64,000 bases of DNA. It comes from Labilibaculum sp. K2S. Its GTDB lineage: Bacteria > Bacteroidota > Bacteroidia > Bacteroidales > Marinifilaceae. The translations under genes and the position numbers were made by a program. The DNA lies in contig NZ_JAUCMW010000002.1 in the NCBI RefSeq assembly GCF_030372765.1, forward strand, positions 199,285 to 263,284, read 5' to 3'. Below, piece after piece: positions 26,264-34,846 of this stretch (the first letter of the stretch is position 1; each line of letters starts with the position of its first letter). The notes below the pieces were generated by a model. The model ran no database searches. It saw only the letters and a program-made list of their open reading frames with translations, and was not told where the DNA came from.

Positions 26264-27820
26264 TTAGTTTCCTCCGTGATTAGGTCCGATTTTAATTTGC
26301 TTTAACATGATTTTGATCTCTGCAATCAATAGTCCGGTAAATACAACCAAGAAAAGAAAGAATGTAATTATCACAGACATGCTATCGATACTTGAAACTG
26401 CAGCCATTGTAGGCATCAAATCCTGAATTACCCATGGCTGGCGACCCATTTCGGCAAGAATCCACCCACACTCAGAAGCCAGGTATGCCAGCGGAATACT
26501 CCAGATTGCCATACGTAAAAACCATTTTTTATTACCTACACTTCCTTTATAGATATATACCAAACTCAATACAAACAGCAAAATAAAATACATTCCCAGT
26601 CCAACCATAATATGGAAACTGTAAAAGGATATTGAAACCGGAGGAACCACTTCATACGGATCAGAAAAATAACCGTAACCAAAATATTTAAAATTAGCTT
26701 TCAGCTCTTTTTCTGCTTCTTTTGCACCAACTGTGTCATCAGTTTTCTTAGCCGCTTTATACGCTTTTAACGCAGCAATGGCTTTGCGCCCCATTTCCAT
26801 CTTCTCAGTTACAGGCGGATGAATTTCACCATCGTTATCGGTATATCCTTTAATGATATCATTAACTCCGGGAACAAAAGCATTTCCATCCAAATAAGCC
26901 ATATAAGAAAGCATGTTTGGAATTTCAATCTTAAAATTAAAATCCTTCATATTCTCATTGGTTCCATCTCCTTCACTTGTTGACATGATTCCCAATGCAA
27001 CCAAACCAGCTCCTCTAGATCCATTGTACAAGCCCTCAAAGGCAGCAAATTTCATTGGTTGATCGCGCACAATTTCTCTCGCCGAATTATCACCGGTCAT
27101 AACCGTAAATATTGAGGCAAGCAATCCAAAAACAGCCGCCACAACAATACTTCTTTTTGCAAAAACCACATTCGTTTTTTTCAAAATATACCAGGCACTT
27201 ACACCAATTACGAAAACCGCTGCAAGAATATAAGCTGAAGAAATTGTATGTAAAAATTTATTAACCGCGGTTGGTGAAAATAAGACATCCCAAAAACTAT
27301 CCATTTCGTTGCGTGCCGTGTCCGGATTAAATTTCATTCCAACAGGATTCTGCATCCAGCCATTGGCAACTAAAATCCACAAAGCAGATAGATTGGAACC
27401 AATTGCAACAAGCCAGGTAGAAATTAAGTGGAACTTTTTACTTACTTTATTCCAACCAAAAAACATCACCGCAATAAATGTAGATTCCATAAAAAAGGCC
27501 ATGATCCCTTCTATCGCAAGAGGTGCTCCAAATATATCTCCCACGAACCATGAATAATTAGACCAGTTGGTACCAAACTCAAATTCAAGAATAATTCCTG
27601 TTGCAACACCAATTGCAAAATTGATTCCGAAAAGAGTCATCCAGAACTTGGTAATCTTTTTCCATGCCGGATCATTGGTTTTCACATAGATGGTTTCCAT
27701 GATAGCAATAATGAAAGCCATACCTAACGTTAAGGGGACAAAAATCCAGTGATACATCGCAGTAAGTGCAAACTGCGCCCTGGACCAATCCACTACAGAA
27801 AGATCAAAATTTTCGATCAT
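26264..27820 (-). CDS. cydA: Cytochrome bd oxidase subunit I
   Basis: 518 residues. It oxidises quinol and reduces O2 to water at haems b558, b595 and d without pumping protons. Motifs: MYHWIFVPLTLGMAFIIAIME (haem ligand His near 23), GRQPWVIQDLMPT (the conserved GRQPW), and a long charged Q-loop (about residues 285-390). The length and loop put it near the long-Q-loop group. Four bases separate it from DUF4492 upstream; cydB and the CydX-like gene follow, giving a four-gene operon for low-oxygen respiration. Confidence 0.96.
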   Translation of the reverse strand: MIENFDLSVVDWSRAQFALTAMYHWIFVPLTLGMAFIIAIMETIYVKTNDPAWKKITKFWMTLFGINFAIGVATGIILEFEFGTNWSNYSWFVGDIFGAPLAIEGIMAFFMESTFIAVMFFGWNKVSKKFHLISTWLVAIGSNLSALWILVANGWMQNPVGMKFNPDTARNEMDSFWDVLFSPTAVNKFLHTISSAYILAAVFVIGVSAWYILKKTNVVFAKRSIVVAAVFGLLASIFTVMTGDNSAREIVRDQPMKFAAFEGLYNGSRGAGLVALGIMSTSEGDGTNENMKDFNFKIEIPNMLSYMAYLDGNAFVPGVNDIIKGYTDNDGEIHPPVTEKMEMGRKAIAALKAYKAAKKTDDTVGAKEAEKELKANFKYFGYGYFSDPYEVVPPVSISFYSFHIMVGLGMYFILLFVLSLVYIYKGSVGNKKWFLRMAIWSIPLAYLASECGWILAEMGRQPWVIQDLMPTMAAVSSIDSMSVIITFFLFLVVFTGLLIAEIKIMLKQIKIGPNHGGN

Positions 27821-27824
27821 TTTA

Positions 27825-28067
27825 TTAATTTTTAGGGTTAGTTAATTGATCAATCACATAATCACTGCGCTCTTGATCGTTGTCATATTTTGTTTTTAAG
27901 AAATTGGGAAAGAATAGCAACTTTAAAATAAAAAACATAACAAATAGCTTTATCAAAATAATAAGCCAAAGCTGACGGCTCCATTTACTTTGATTTCGAA
28001 AACCTTCGTAATAAAATTCCCAAATAGTTTTTGGCAATTTCACTAATTTGTTGAGTGTATTATTCAT
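27825..28067 (-). CDS. DUF4492 protein, first gene of the cyd operon
   Basis: 80 residues with one TM helix (about 34-55: LWLIILIKLFVMFFILKLLFFP) and a preceding amphipathic stretch IWEFYYEGFRNQSKWSRQ. DUF4492 proteins sit directly in front of cydA in many Bacteroidota and Campylobacterota. The role is unknown; an assembly or accessory subunit of the bd oxidase is inferred. Start ATG at 28067. Confidence 0.85.
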   Translation of the reverse strand: MNNTLNKLVKLPKTIWEFYYEGFRNQSKWSRQLWLIILIKLFVMFFILKLLFFPNFLKTKYDNDQERSDYVIDQLTNPKN

Positions 28068-28696
28068 TGTAATAAAGAACTACTGTATTTTTATTCCACA
28101 TACTTTATCTTGATAAAATAAAAGACATCCAAGTCCGATTTTGCTTATCAAAATACATAACAAATGTAAAATTATTTAGGAAACAGGAGTCAAATTCCCC
28201 ATAGATAGATTTTATATAGTCATATAGAAAATCAATAAATATTTAATTAACAATTAGTTGAAATACCAATTACCAAACAGAACAGCTTCAAACCCACTGA
28301 TTTTAAAGGTATCCATTAATTTACTACCTCTTATAATAAATTCCCGTGTTTTATCTCACTAAACATTAAAAACTTAAAAAGCATATTTTAAAATTCATAT
28401 TATCAAGACATTACCCTAAAATAACTCTAAAGATTGATGAAAATTCATTAAAATCAGCTTATTCGTTTCTCTGTTTGATACGTCTTTACAAATGGAAATA
28501 TTTATTTATATTTGAGTTAGTTCGTAATCGTTTGTAAAGCATAATACAATTTAAAAAACATAGGCTAAAAGCCATATACATAAGAAATTGACTTTCTTAT
28601 TTAGAATTATTTTAAAAAGTGTTTTCAGCTCTTATTTCAATTACTACCATTTGATAAAATGGACGTACTTAAACAGAAAACTAACCTAATTGCATA
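28068..28696. other. Divergent regulatory region between the cyd operon and the Fe-S/NrfD/cytochrome c module
   Basis: 629 bp of very AT-rich sequence without an ORF. A candidate cyd promoter is listed separately. For the plus-strand module, TATATTTG at 28507-28514 fits the -7 consensus but lacks a well-spaced -33 TTTG. I looked for an FNR/CRP-type TTGA-N6-TCAA palindrome and found none that is convincing. Confidence 0.5.
28161..28194 (-). promoter_or_regulatory. Candidate promoter of the cyd operon
   Basis: On the minus strand TTTG (28194-28191) is followed after 22 bases by TACATTTG (28168-28161), which fits the Bacteroidota sigma-70 consensus TTTG / TAnnTTTG with slightly long spacing. 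It would give a leader of about 85 bases before DUF4492. Confidence 0.4.
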
Positions 28697-29632
28697 ATGA
28701 AAGAAGAAACATCAAACAACAGCAGACGAAAGTTCCTTAAAAGTGTAGGAATTACAGTAAGTGCTGCCGGTGTTGTTAGTGGATTTTCTCTTCTTGGAGC
28801 GGCAAAAGCGGCAGCACAAGAACCTGGAGAAACAGTAAATCTTTTAACACAAGATGGGCAACTAGTTCAAGTTGATAAAAATCAATTGCGCCCAACAGTA
28901 ACTGGACCACTTACCGAATTGCAGAAAAGAGGACGTGAAGGTATTGCCGGGAAGTCGTTTGTGATGGTTATTGACCTTAGTAAATGTAGAAATGCCCGAA
29001 AATGTATGGTTGCATGTCAAAATCATCACCAGCTAAGGCCGGATCAACACCATATTAATGTTCTTCAAATGCAGGATGCTGAACATACGGCTCCTTATTT
29101 TATGCCCAAACCTTGTCAGCATTGCGACAATCCTCCGTGCACCAAAGTTTGTCCGGTAGATGCAACTTTCAAACGTCAGGATGGAATTGTACTAATTGAT
29201 AATGAAAGATGTATTGGTTGTCGGTTTTGTATAGCAGCCTGTCCTTACTCTGCACGTATTTTCCAATGGACAGAACCTAAGGATGCGGAAAAATACAAAA
29301 ATCTCACTTACAATATCGAAGCTAACGTTCCTCAAAAGAAAGGTACAGTAAGTAAATGTTTATTTAGTGCCGACAGACTTCGCGAAAACAAACTTCCTTC
29401 TTGCGTTTCTTCCTGTCCGAATGGTGTTTACTATTTTGGAGATCAAAATGAAGATGCTGTTACCAATGGTACAACTCACGAAACTGTTCGTTTTTCGAAG
29501 TTAATTGAAGAAAATGCCGGATATACTTTAATGCCGGAATTAGGAACGAAACCCCGCGTTTATTACCTGCCTCCTAAAAACAGAGCTTTCAAATTTAACG
29601 GCGATCTTTTAAACGAAGAAAATCTTCATTAA
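28697..29632 (+). CDS. Tat-exported four-cluster Fe-S protein (NrfC/DmsB/ActB-C-terminus type)
   Basis: 311 residues. A Tat signal begins SRRKFLKSVG with a hydrophobic stretch to about residue 40. Four ferredoxin motifs follow: CRNARKCMVAC, CQHCDNPPCTKVCP, CIGCRFCIAACP and CLFSADRLRENKLPSCVSSCP. Motifs II and III are complete. In motif I the second Cys is Ala, and in motif IV the second Cys is Ser; these two motifs share two clusters in the DmsB fold, so those clusters should be changed or lost. It is the likely electron conduit on the periplasmic side between the NrfD-like protein and the cytochrome c behind it. There is no molybdopterin subunit nearby. Confidence 0.9.
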   Translation: MKEETSNNSRRKFLKSVGITVSAAGVVSGFSLLGAAKAAAQEPGETVNLLTQDGQLVQVDKNQLRPTVTGPLTELQKRGREGIAGKSFVMVIDLSKCRNARKCMVACQNHHQLRPDQHHINVLQMQDAEHTAPYFMPKPCQHCDNPPCTKVCPVDATFKRQDGIVLIDNERCIGCRFCIAACPYSARIFQWTEPKDAEKYKNLTYNIEANVPQKKGTVSKCLFSADRLRENKLPSCVSSCPNGVYYFGDQNEDAVTNGTTHETVRFSKLIEENAGYTLMPELGTKPRVYYLPPKNRAFKFNGDLLNEENLH

Positions 29633-29699
29633 AACATTGTTTCAGCTATCAATAAAAGAATAATAAACAGATTTTATTTGCCCTAAATAATTTAATCTT

Positions 29700-31040
29700 A
29701 TGAATGACTTACCAGAACAGAAAGAAACGACTCTTTCGTTTGAGAAAATTAAAAAAGACATTCTTCGTCCAATGCAAAACCACAAAGGCTTAGAACTTTG
29801 GATTGCCTTCCTGGTAACCGTGATAAGTGTTTGCGCCTGGGCCTACTACGTACAGTTACGAGACGGATTAGGAGTTACAGGAATGCGCGATTACGTATCC
29901 TGGGGACTTTACATTGCCAACTTTGTGTTTTTTGTTGCCGTTAGTTTAGTTGGAATGCTTATTTCGTCCATTCTGGGTTTGCTCCGAATCGATTGGATAA
30001 CACCAATATCCAGAATTGCTGAGATAATAGCAGTTGCCTTTGTTGCAGTAGCTGGTTTGGTAATTATTATGGATATGGGACGCCCCGACAGAGTAGTTAA
30101 TGTGCTTATCCATGGTCGTTTTCAATCTCCAATTCTTTGGGATATAACCGTAGTAACAACCTACCTGACAATAAGTCTTCTATTACTGATTTTACCAATG
30201 ATTCCCGATTTGGCAATCTGCAAAAATGAATTGAAAAAAGCTTCTCCTTTTCTGAAAAGACTGTACAATCTTCTATCATTTGGGTACATCAACACTCCCA
30301 GTCAGTACAAGCATTTACACAAAATGATCCGGACATTAATGGTTCTTATTGTTCCGGTAGGTTTGGCAATTCATACCGTAACATCGTGGTTGTTTGCTGC
30401 AACCCTGCGAAATGGTTGGGATACTACAATTTTTGGCCCCTACTTCGTTGCAGGAGCATTTGTTGCAGGTTCGGCAGGATTAATCGTAGCCATGTATTTT
30501 TTCCGCGTTAGTTATAAACTGAAGGATTACATTACCGATGTTCAGTTCGATAATATGGGAAAACTGATGGTGGCTGTATGTTTGGTATATTTATATTTCA
30601 ATTTAAATGAGTTTTTAGTTCCCGGGTACAAGATGAAAACCGGAGATGATGTTCATTTAACGGAATTATTCGCCGGCCATTGGGCAATCATGTTCTGGTC
30701 GTCTCAATTGTTGGGTAATGTGATTCCAATTATGCTTTTGGTTACCAAGAAATTCAGAAAGCCTTTTCCTATCATGGTTATTTCCCTATTCATTTTAGCA
30801 GGAGCCTGGATCAAAAGATATGTAATTGTGATTCCAACATTGCTTCATCCTCATTTACCAATTCAGAATGTACCACAAAACTTTGTACACTACTATCCTA
30901 CTGCGATAGAAATTTCTGTAACCGTTTTAAGTTTTGCTTTAGCACTCTTAATCATCACCGTTTTATCAAAAATATTCCCGGTGGTTCCTATATGTGAAAT
31001 TGCCGAACAAAAAGGAATTGAAGTGAAAATTGAAGCTTAA
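29700..31040 (+). CDS. NrfD/ActC-like membrane quinol-oxidising subunit
   Basis: 446 residues, about ten TM helices. It belongs to the NrfD/PsrC family, which oxidises or reduces quinones in the membrane without haem. The segment IHTVTSWLFA, then GWDTTIFGPYFVAGA aligns by eye with the same region of ActC at 56756 (VHSIVSADFA, GWHTTIFPPYFVSGA), so this is an ActC relative more than a small NrfD. It lies 67 bp after the Fe-S gene; the cytochrome c gene starts 13 bp later. With them it looks like a quinol:cytochrome c oxidoreductase. Confidence 0.88.
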   Translation: MNDLPEQKETTLSFEKIKKDILRPMQNHKGLELWIAFLVTVISVCAWAYYVQLRDGLGVTGMRDYVSWGLYIANFVFFVAVSLVGMLISSILGLLRIDWITPISRIAEIIAVAFVAVAGLVIIMDMGRPDRVVNVLIHGRFQSPILWDITVVTTYLTISLLLLILPMIPDLAICKNELKKASPFLKRLYNLLSFGYINTPSQYKHLHKMIRTLMVLIVPVGLAIHTVTSWLFAATLRNGWDTTIFGPYFVAGAFVAGSAGLIVAMYFFRVSYKLKDYITDVQFDNMGKLMVAVCLVYLYFNLNEFLVPGYKMKTGDDVHLTELFAGHWAIMFWSSQLLGNVIPIMLLVTKKFRKPFPIMVISLFILAGAWIKRYVIVIPTLLHPHLPIQNVPQNFVHYYPTAIEISVTVLSFALALLIITVLSKIFPVVPICEIAEQKGIEVKIEA

Positions 31041-31053
31041 AAACATACAAACA

Positions 31054-31974
31054 ATGAAAAATGCTATCAAAATAATTGCCAGCCTGTTTCTACTTTTTGC
31101 ATTCTCTGCGACCGTAACAATGGCCCAAAAGTGGTCGGCTCCTGCATCTGCAAAAAAGAAGCAAAACCCATACGAGGCCAGCACTAAAAATATAAGTTCC
31201 GGCAAAAAGATTTATAACATTAACTGTAAATCCTGCCATGGTGATGCTACCATGGGAAACATGCTGCCGCTTCAGCCGGTTGCTCCTTCCGATTTAGGAT
31301 CTCAGGCATTTTTAATGCAGACTGATGGAGAAATCTATTACAAAGTAAACAAAGGCAACGGCGCAATGCCGACCTTCGAAAAAACCTTAAGCGACGAGGA
31401 CAAATGGATGGTTATTACCTATCTGCGCTCTTTCGATCAAAATAAGAAGGCAAGCAAGAAAATTGCAGAGGTAATAAACCCTGAAGTAAGCGATGTTAGA
31501 ATTCTTTTGGACATTAATAAAGAGGACAAAAGGATTATTGCAAACCTGTCGGGACTTACAAAAAAGGGAGACCGCGTTGCTTTGCAAGGCATTGAACTAA
31601 GCGTAAAAGTGAAGAGAAACTTTGGCTATTTAGATATCTCGGGCGACGATGCATACACAAACGAAAAAGGGGAAGTCAGTGTTCAATTTCCGAAAGACTT
31701 ACCCGCCGATCGTGAAGGACATGTGAACCTTTTAGTTAAAGTTACCGATGATGCCTACTATGGAGAAGTAATTGTTGATCGGATTGCCAGCCTTGGCATA
31801 CCGACCAACCCGGTAAATCCTTTGGATGAAAGAGCCATGTGGGGAACCAGAGCAAATGCTCCAATATGGATTATTTTAAGCTATGTTGGTGGAGTAATCT
31901 GTATTTGGGGAGTTATCTTTCTGGTACTATTTCAACTAATTCAGCTACCTAAGCTCGCAAAAAACAAAGAATAA
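31054..31974 (+). CDS. Membrane-anchored monohaem cytochrome c of the Fe-S/NrfD module
   Basis: 306 residues from ATG 31054; an in-frame TTG at 31030 overlaps the NrfD gene and is less likely. A signal peptide ends near MAQKW. The haem site CKSCH is near residue 60, with a possible Met ligand in GNGAMPTFEKTLSDEDKWMVITYLRSF. Residues 130-265 are a beta-rich domain I do not recognise. A C-terminal TM helix (WIILSYVGGVICIWGVIFLVLF) anchors it with the haem in the periplasm. It probably takes electrons from the Fe-S protein and passes them to the cbb3 oxidase encoded next. Confidence 0.88.
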   Translation: MKNAIKIIASLFLLFAFSATVTMAQKWSAPASAKKKQNPYEASTKNISSGKKIYNINCKSCHGDATMGNMLPLQPVAPSDLGSQAFLMQTDGEIYYKVNKGNGAMPTFEKTLSDEDKWMVITYLRSFDQNKKASKKIAEVINPEVSDVRILLDINKEDKRIIANLSGLTKKGDRVALQGIELSVKVKRNFGYLDISGDDAYTNEKGEVSVQFPKDLPADREGHVNLLVKVTDDAYYGEVIVDRIASLGIPTNPVNPLDERAMWGTRANAPIWIILSYVGGVICIWGVIFLVLFQLIQLPKLAKNKE

Positions 31975-31977
31975 AAA

Positions 31978-32109
31978 CTACTTGGAATCATTCTCTTTCT
32001 TCTTTTTTGATGGTCCACCTAACTTATACAAGAGGTATCCCATCCCCACTAAAAAGTGAAGAGCTGTAATTCCAGCTATAATGTAAACAAGAGTTGAATC
32101 AGATTTCAT
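31978..32109 (-). CDS. Small single-TM protein opposite the ccoI leader
   Basis: 43 residues from ATG 32109 (a longer frame to 32208 would overlap ccoI and add an unlikely His/Cys-rich part). MKSDSTLVYIIAGITALHF begins one TM helix, ended by a Lys-rich tail. It is encoded against the direction of all neighbours, starting three bases after the cytochrome c stop. Such tiny membrane proteins occur beside oxidase genes, but I know of no function. The coherent helix and tail favour a real gene. Confidence 0.5.
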   Translation of the reverse strand: MKSDSTLVYIIAGITALHFLVGMGYLLYKLGGPSKKKKENDSK

Positions 32110-32150
32110 ATCAAATAATCTAAGACTGTAAGGTCTGCAAGTTGGTGAAA

Positions 32151-34622
32151 ATGCAGGAAGAAACAAAAAAACACATTTGTGTACACTGTGGCGACGACTG
32201 TGGTTCACATCCCGTTATTTGGGATGAAAAGCCGTTTTGCTGCAATGGTTGTTCTACTGTATATCAGATTTTGCACGAAAATGAACTTTGTACCTACTAC
32301 GATTTTGAATCAAACCCGGGAATTAAAATTGAGGCTGGAAAATACAAAGAGAAATTTGCCTTTTTAGATGACAACGAAATTGCAGAGCAACTTTATGAAT
32401 TCGCAGAAGGAAATATCAGGAAAATAACTCTTTATATCCCAAGCATACATTGCAGTTCTTGTATTTGGTTGTTGGAACATCTCAATATTTTAAATCAGGG
32501 AGTTATTAAGTCGATGGTTAATTTCGTTAAGAAAGAAGTGGCTATTACTTTCAATTCCGATGAAATCTCAATTAGAGAATTGGCTGAATTACTTTCTTCC
32601 ATTCATTATATCCCTGAAATTACTCTTGATAAATTACAATTAAAACAAAATGAAGAAGTAAACAAAAGTCTTCTTTACAAAATCGGTATTGCCGGATTTT
32701 GCTTTGGAAACATCATGCTTTTGAGCTTGCCCGAATACGTTCCGGGTCATGAGTATTTGGAAACTCATTTCAAAGAATTTTTTGGCATGATGAATTTCTT
32801 TCTCGTTTTACCAGTTTTCTTTTACAGCGGAAGCGACTATTTGCTATCCGCAATTAAAGCAATAAAACACAAATTCATTAATATTGATGTTCCTATTTCG
32901 ATGGGAATACTAATGCTCTTTATTCAAAGTAGTATTGAGATTTTCAGCGGTTCGGGAGCTGGTTATATGGATTCCCTTACGGGATTAATCTTCTTTCTGT
33001 TAATAGGAAAGTGGTATCAAAACAGAACTTACCAGGCACTCTCGTTCGAAAGGGATTACCGTTCCTATTTTCCGGTTGCAGTTAGTAAATTGGAAAAAGG
33101 AATTGAGATAAGTACTCCTATTGAGAAACTGCAAAAAGGCGATATCATATTAATCCGAAATCAGGAATTGATTCCTGCCGATGGTATTTTAATGAAGGGA
33201 GAAGCCCAGATTGATTACAGTTTTGTTACCGGTGAATCGAAACCTGTATTTAAAGAAAGTGGCGACGCCGTTTTTGCAGGGGGAAAACAGATAGGAAGTG
33301 CCATTGAACTAACCATCGAAAAAGATGTAATTCAAAGTCGACTGACTCAATTGTGGAATCAATTTGAAGGTGAGGATTCTTCAAACACCAAACTAAACTC
33401 ATTAATCGATCAGATCAGCAAATATTTCACCATTGTAATTATCGCAATTGGACTGTTTGCAGGAATCTACTGGCTGTTGAATGATTCAAGCAAAGCTGTT
33501 TTTGCCTTTACTTCGGTTCTGATTGTTGCTTGTCCCTGCGCCCTGGCTCTCTCTGCTCCTTTCGCTCTGGGAAACACCATGCGATTGATGGGAAGAATGG
33601 GAATCTATCTAAAAAGCTCGGCTGTGGTCGAAAAATTGAATTCAATCACCGCCATCGTTTTTGACAAAACAGGGACAATAACACAAGCCGACGAGGTAAA
33701 GGTTAATTTTCATGGAGATGCATTAAGCGATGATGACAAAATCGCCATAAAATCATTAACCAGACATTCCACTCATACACTAAGTGCCACTTTGTATGAA
33801 TATTACAAAAGTATTCCGCCCGAAACGGTTGTTGACTATACTGAATTGCCATCAATGGGAATTTCGGGTACAATTAATGGCCGGAAAATTAAATTAGGCT
33901 CGGCTAAATTTATTCATGAAGGAAAAACAGAAACCAGTTCTTTAAACACAGAAGTTTACCTTTCGGTAGATGGAAAAATAAAGGGACATTTTTCTATGAG
34001 TAATCAATACAGAACCGGTTTGTCAGAACTAATAAACGGACTCGCTCCTAAATACGATTTGCACATTTTGTCGGGTGATAATGATTCGGAAATGGAAAAT
34101 CTGAAACAGATATTTCCAACAACATCAATTATCCGGTTCAATCAGTCGCCAAATGACAAATTGGAATACATCAACAATTTAAAGAAACAAAACAAATACG
34201 TTTTAATGATTGGTGATGGCTTAAACGATGCCGGGGCATTAAAAACCAGCGATGTTGGTATTTCAATTGCCGATGATATTTACCATTTCTCGCCTGCGTG
34301 CGATGCTATTTTGGAAGCTTCAAAATTTCAAGAATTAAAGTACTTCCTAAAAATATCAGCAAAAAGTGTTTGGATCGTAAAACTAAGTTTCATACTCTCC
34401 TTTCTTTACAATTTATTTGGATTGTATTTCGCAGTACAAGGAATTCTATCGCCTATTGTTGCGGCTCTGTTAATGCCAATCAGTTCCATTTCGGTAGTGG
34501 CTTTTGCAACTTTTACAACCAATTACATTGCTAAATCGAAAGAGACAAATAATAAAACCGAATCGAATATGAAAGAAGCAAAAACATCTGTTTTTCTAAA
34601 AAAATCGGTTCAACTAAATTAA
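32151..34622 (+). CDS. ccoI: Copper-transporting P1B-type ATPase for cbb3 assembly
   Basis: 823 residues from ATG 32151. Order: an N-terminal Cys cluster (CVHCGDDCGSHP, CCNGC), an HMA domain with IHCSSCIWLLEHL, eight TM helices with the CPC motif (ACPCALALSAP), actuator TGES, phosphorylation site DKTGTIT and hinge GDGLNDAGALKTSDVG. It exports Cu(I) for insertion into the cbb3 oxidase. The P1B histidine-proline motif reads STHT here, not SxHP, so Pro is replaced. The CcoI assignment rests on the immediate ccoS-ccoNO neighbours. Confidence 0.94.
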   Translation: MQEETKKHICVHCGDDCGSHPVIWDEKPFCCNGCSTVYQILHENELCTYYDFESNPGIKIEAGKYKEKFAFLDDNEIAEQLYEFAEGNIRKITLYIPSIHCSSCIWLLEHLNILNQGVIKSMVNFVKKEVAITFNSDEISIRELAELLSSIHYIPEITLDKLQLKQNEEVNKSLLYKIGIAGFCFGNIMLLSLPEYVPGHEYLETHFKEFFGMMNFFLVLPVFFYSGSDYLLSAIKAIKHKFINIDVPISMGILMLFIQSSIEIFSGSGAGYMDSLTGLIFFLLIGKWYQNRTYQALSFERDYRSYFPVAVSKLEKGIEISTPIEKLQKGDIILIRNQELIPADGILMKGEAQIDYSFVTGESKPVFKESGDAVFAGGKQIGSAIELTIEKDVIQSRLTQLWNQFEGEDSSNTKLNSLIDQISKYFTIVIIAIGLFAGIYWLLNDSSKAVFAFTSVLIVACPCALALSAPFALGNTMRLMGRMGIYLKSSAVVEKLNSITAIVFDKTGTITQADEVKVNFHGDALSDDDKIAIKSLTRHSTHTLSATLYEYYKSIPPETVVDYTELPSMGISGTINGRKIKLGSAKFIHEGKTETSSLNTEVYLSVDGKIKGHFSMSNQYRTGLSELINGLAPKYDLHILSGDNDSEMENLKQIFPTTSIIRFNQSPNDKLEYINNLKKQNKYVLMIGDGLNDAGALKTSDVGISIADDIYHFSPACDAILEASKFQELKYFLKISAKSVWIVKLSFILSFLYNLFGLYFAVQGILSPIVAALLMPISSISVVAFATFTTNYIAKSKETNNKTESNMKEAKTSVFLKKSVQLN

Positions 34623-34629
34623 ATAGTAA

Positions 34630-34842
34630 ATGAGTGTATTGTTCGTTTTAATAGGTGTTAGCATGTTTGTAGCAGGAGGATTTCTTATCGCATTCCTTTG
34701 GGCCGTAAAGAAAGGACAATATGATGATTCTTATTCCCCATCTGTTCGAATTCTATTCGACGATCAGGAATATGAAGCACAAAAAGAAGAAAAAAAACAA
34801 CAAATAGAAAAGGAAACAACTAAGAAAAACCATAAATCTTAA
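34630..34842 (+). CDS. ccoS: cbb3 oxidase maturation protein
   Basis: 70 residues. It has one TM helix (LFVLIGVSMFVAGGFLIAFLWAVKKGQYDD) with the conserved AVKxGQ(Y/F)DD sequence of CcoS/FixS, then a Lys/Glu-rich tail. It is needed for cofactor insertion into cbb3. Seven bases separate it from ccoI and four from ccoNO. Confidence 0.93.
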   Translation: MSVLFVLIGVSMFVAGGFLIAFLWAVKKGQYDDSYSPSVRILFDDQEYEAQKEEKKQQIEKETTKKNHKS

Positions 34843-34846
34843 TTTA

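Noticed and set aside
28068..28696. Search for an FNR/CRP-like palindrome in the cyd / Fe-S module divergent region.
   Set aside because: Several TTGA half-sites are present, but none has a properly spaced TCAA partner.
28697..31974. Fe-S plus NrfD pair considered as a nitrite, polysulfide or DMSO reductase.
   Set aside because: No molybdopterin or multihaem catalytic subunit is adjacent, and the third gene is a monohaem cytochrome c.
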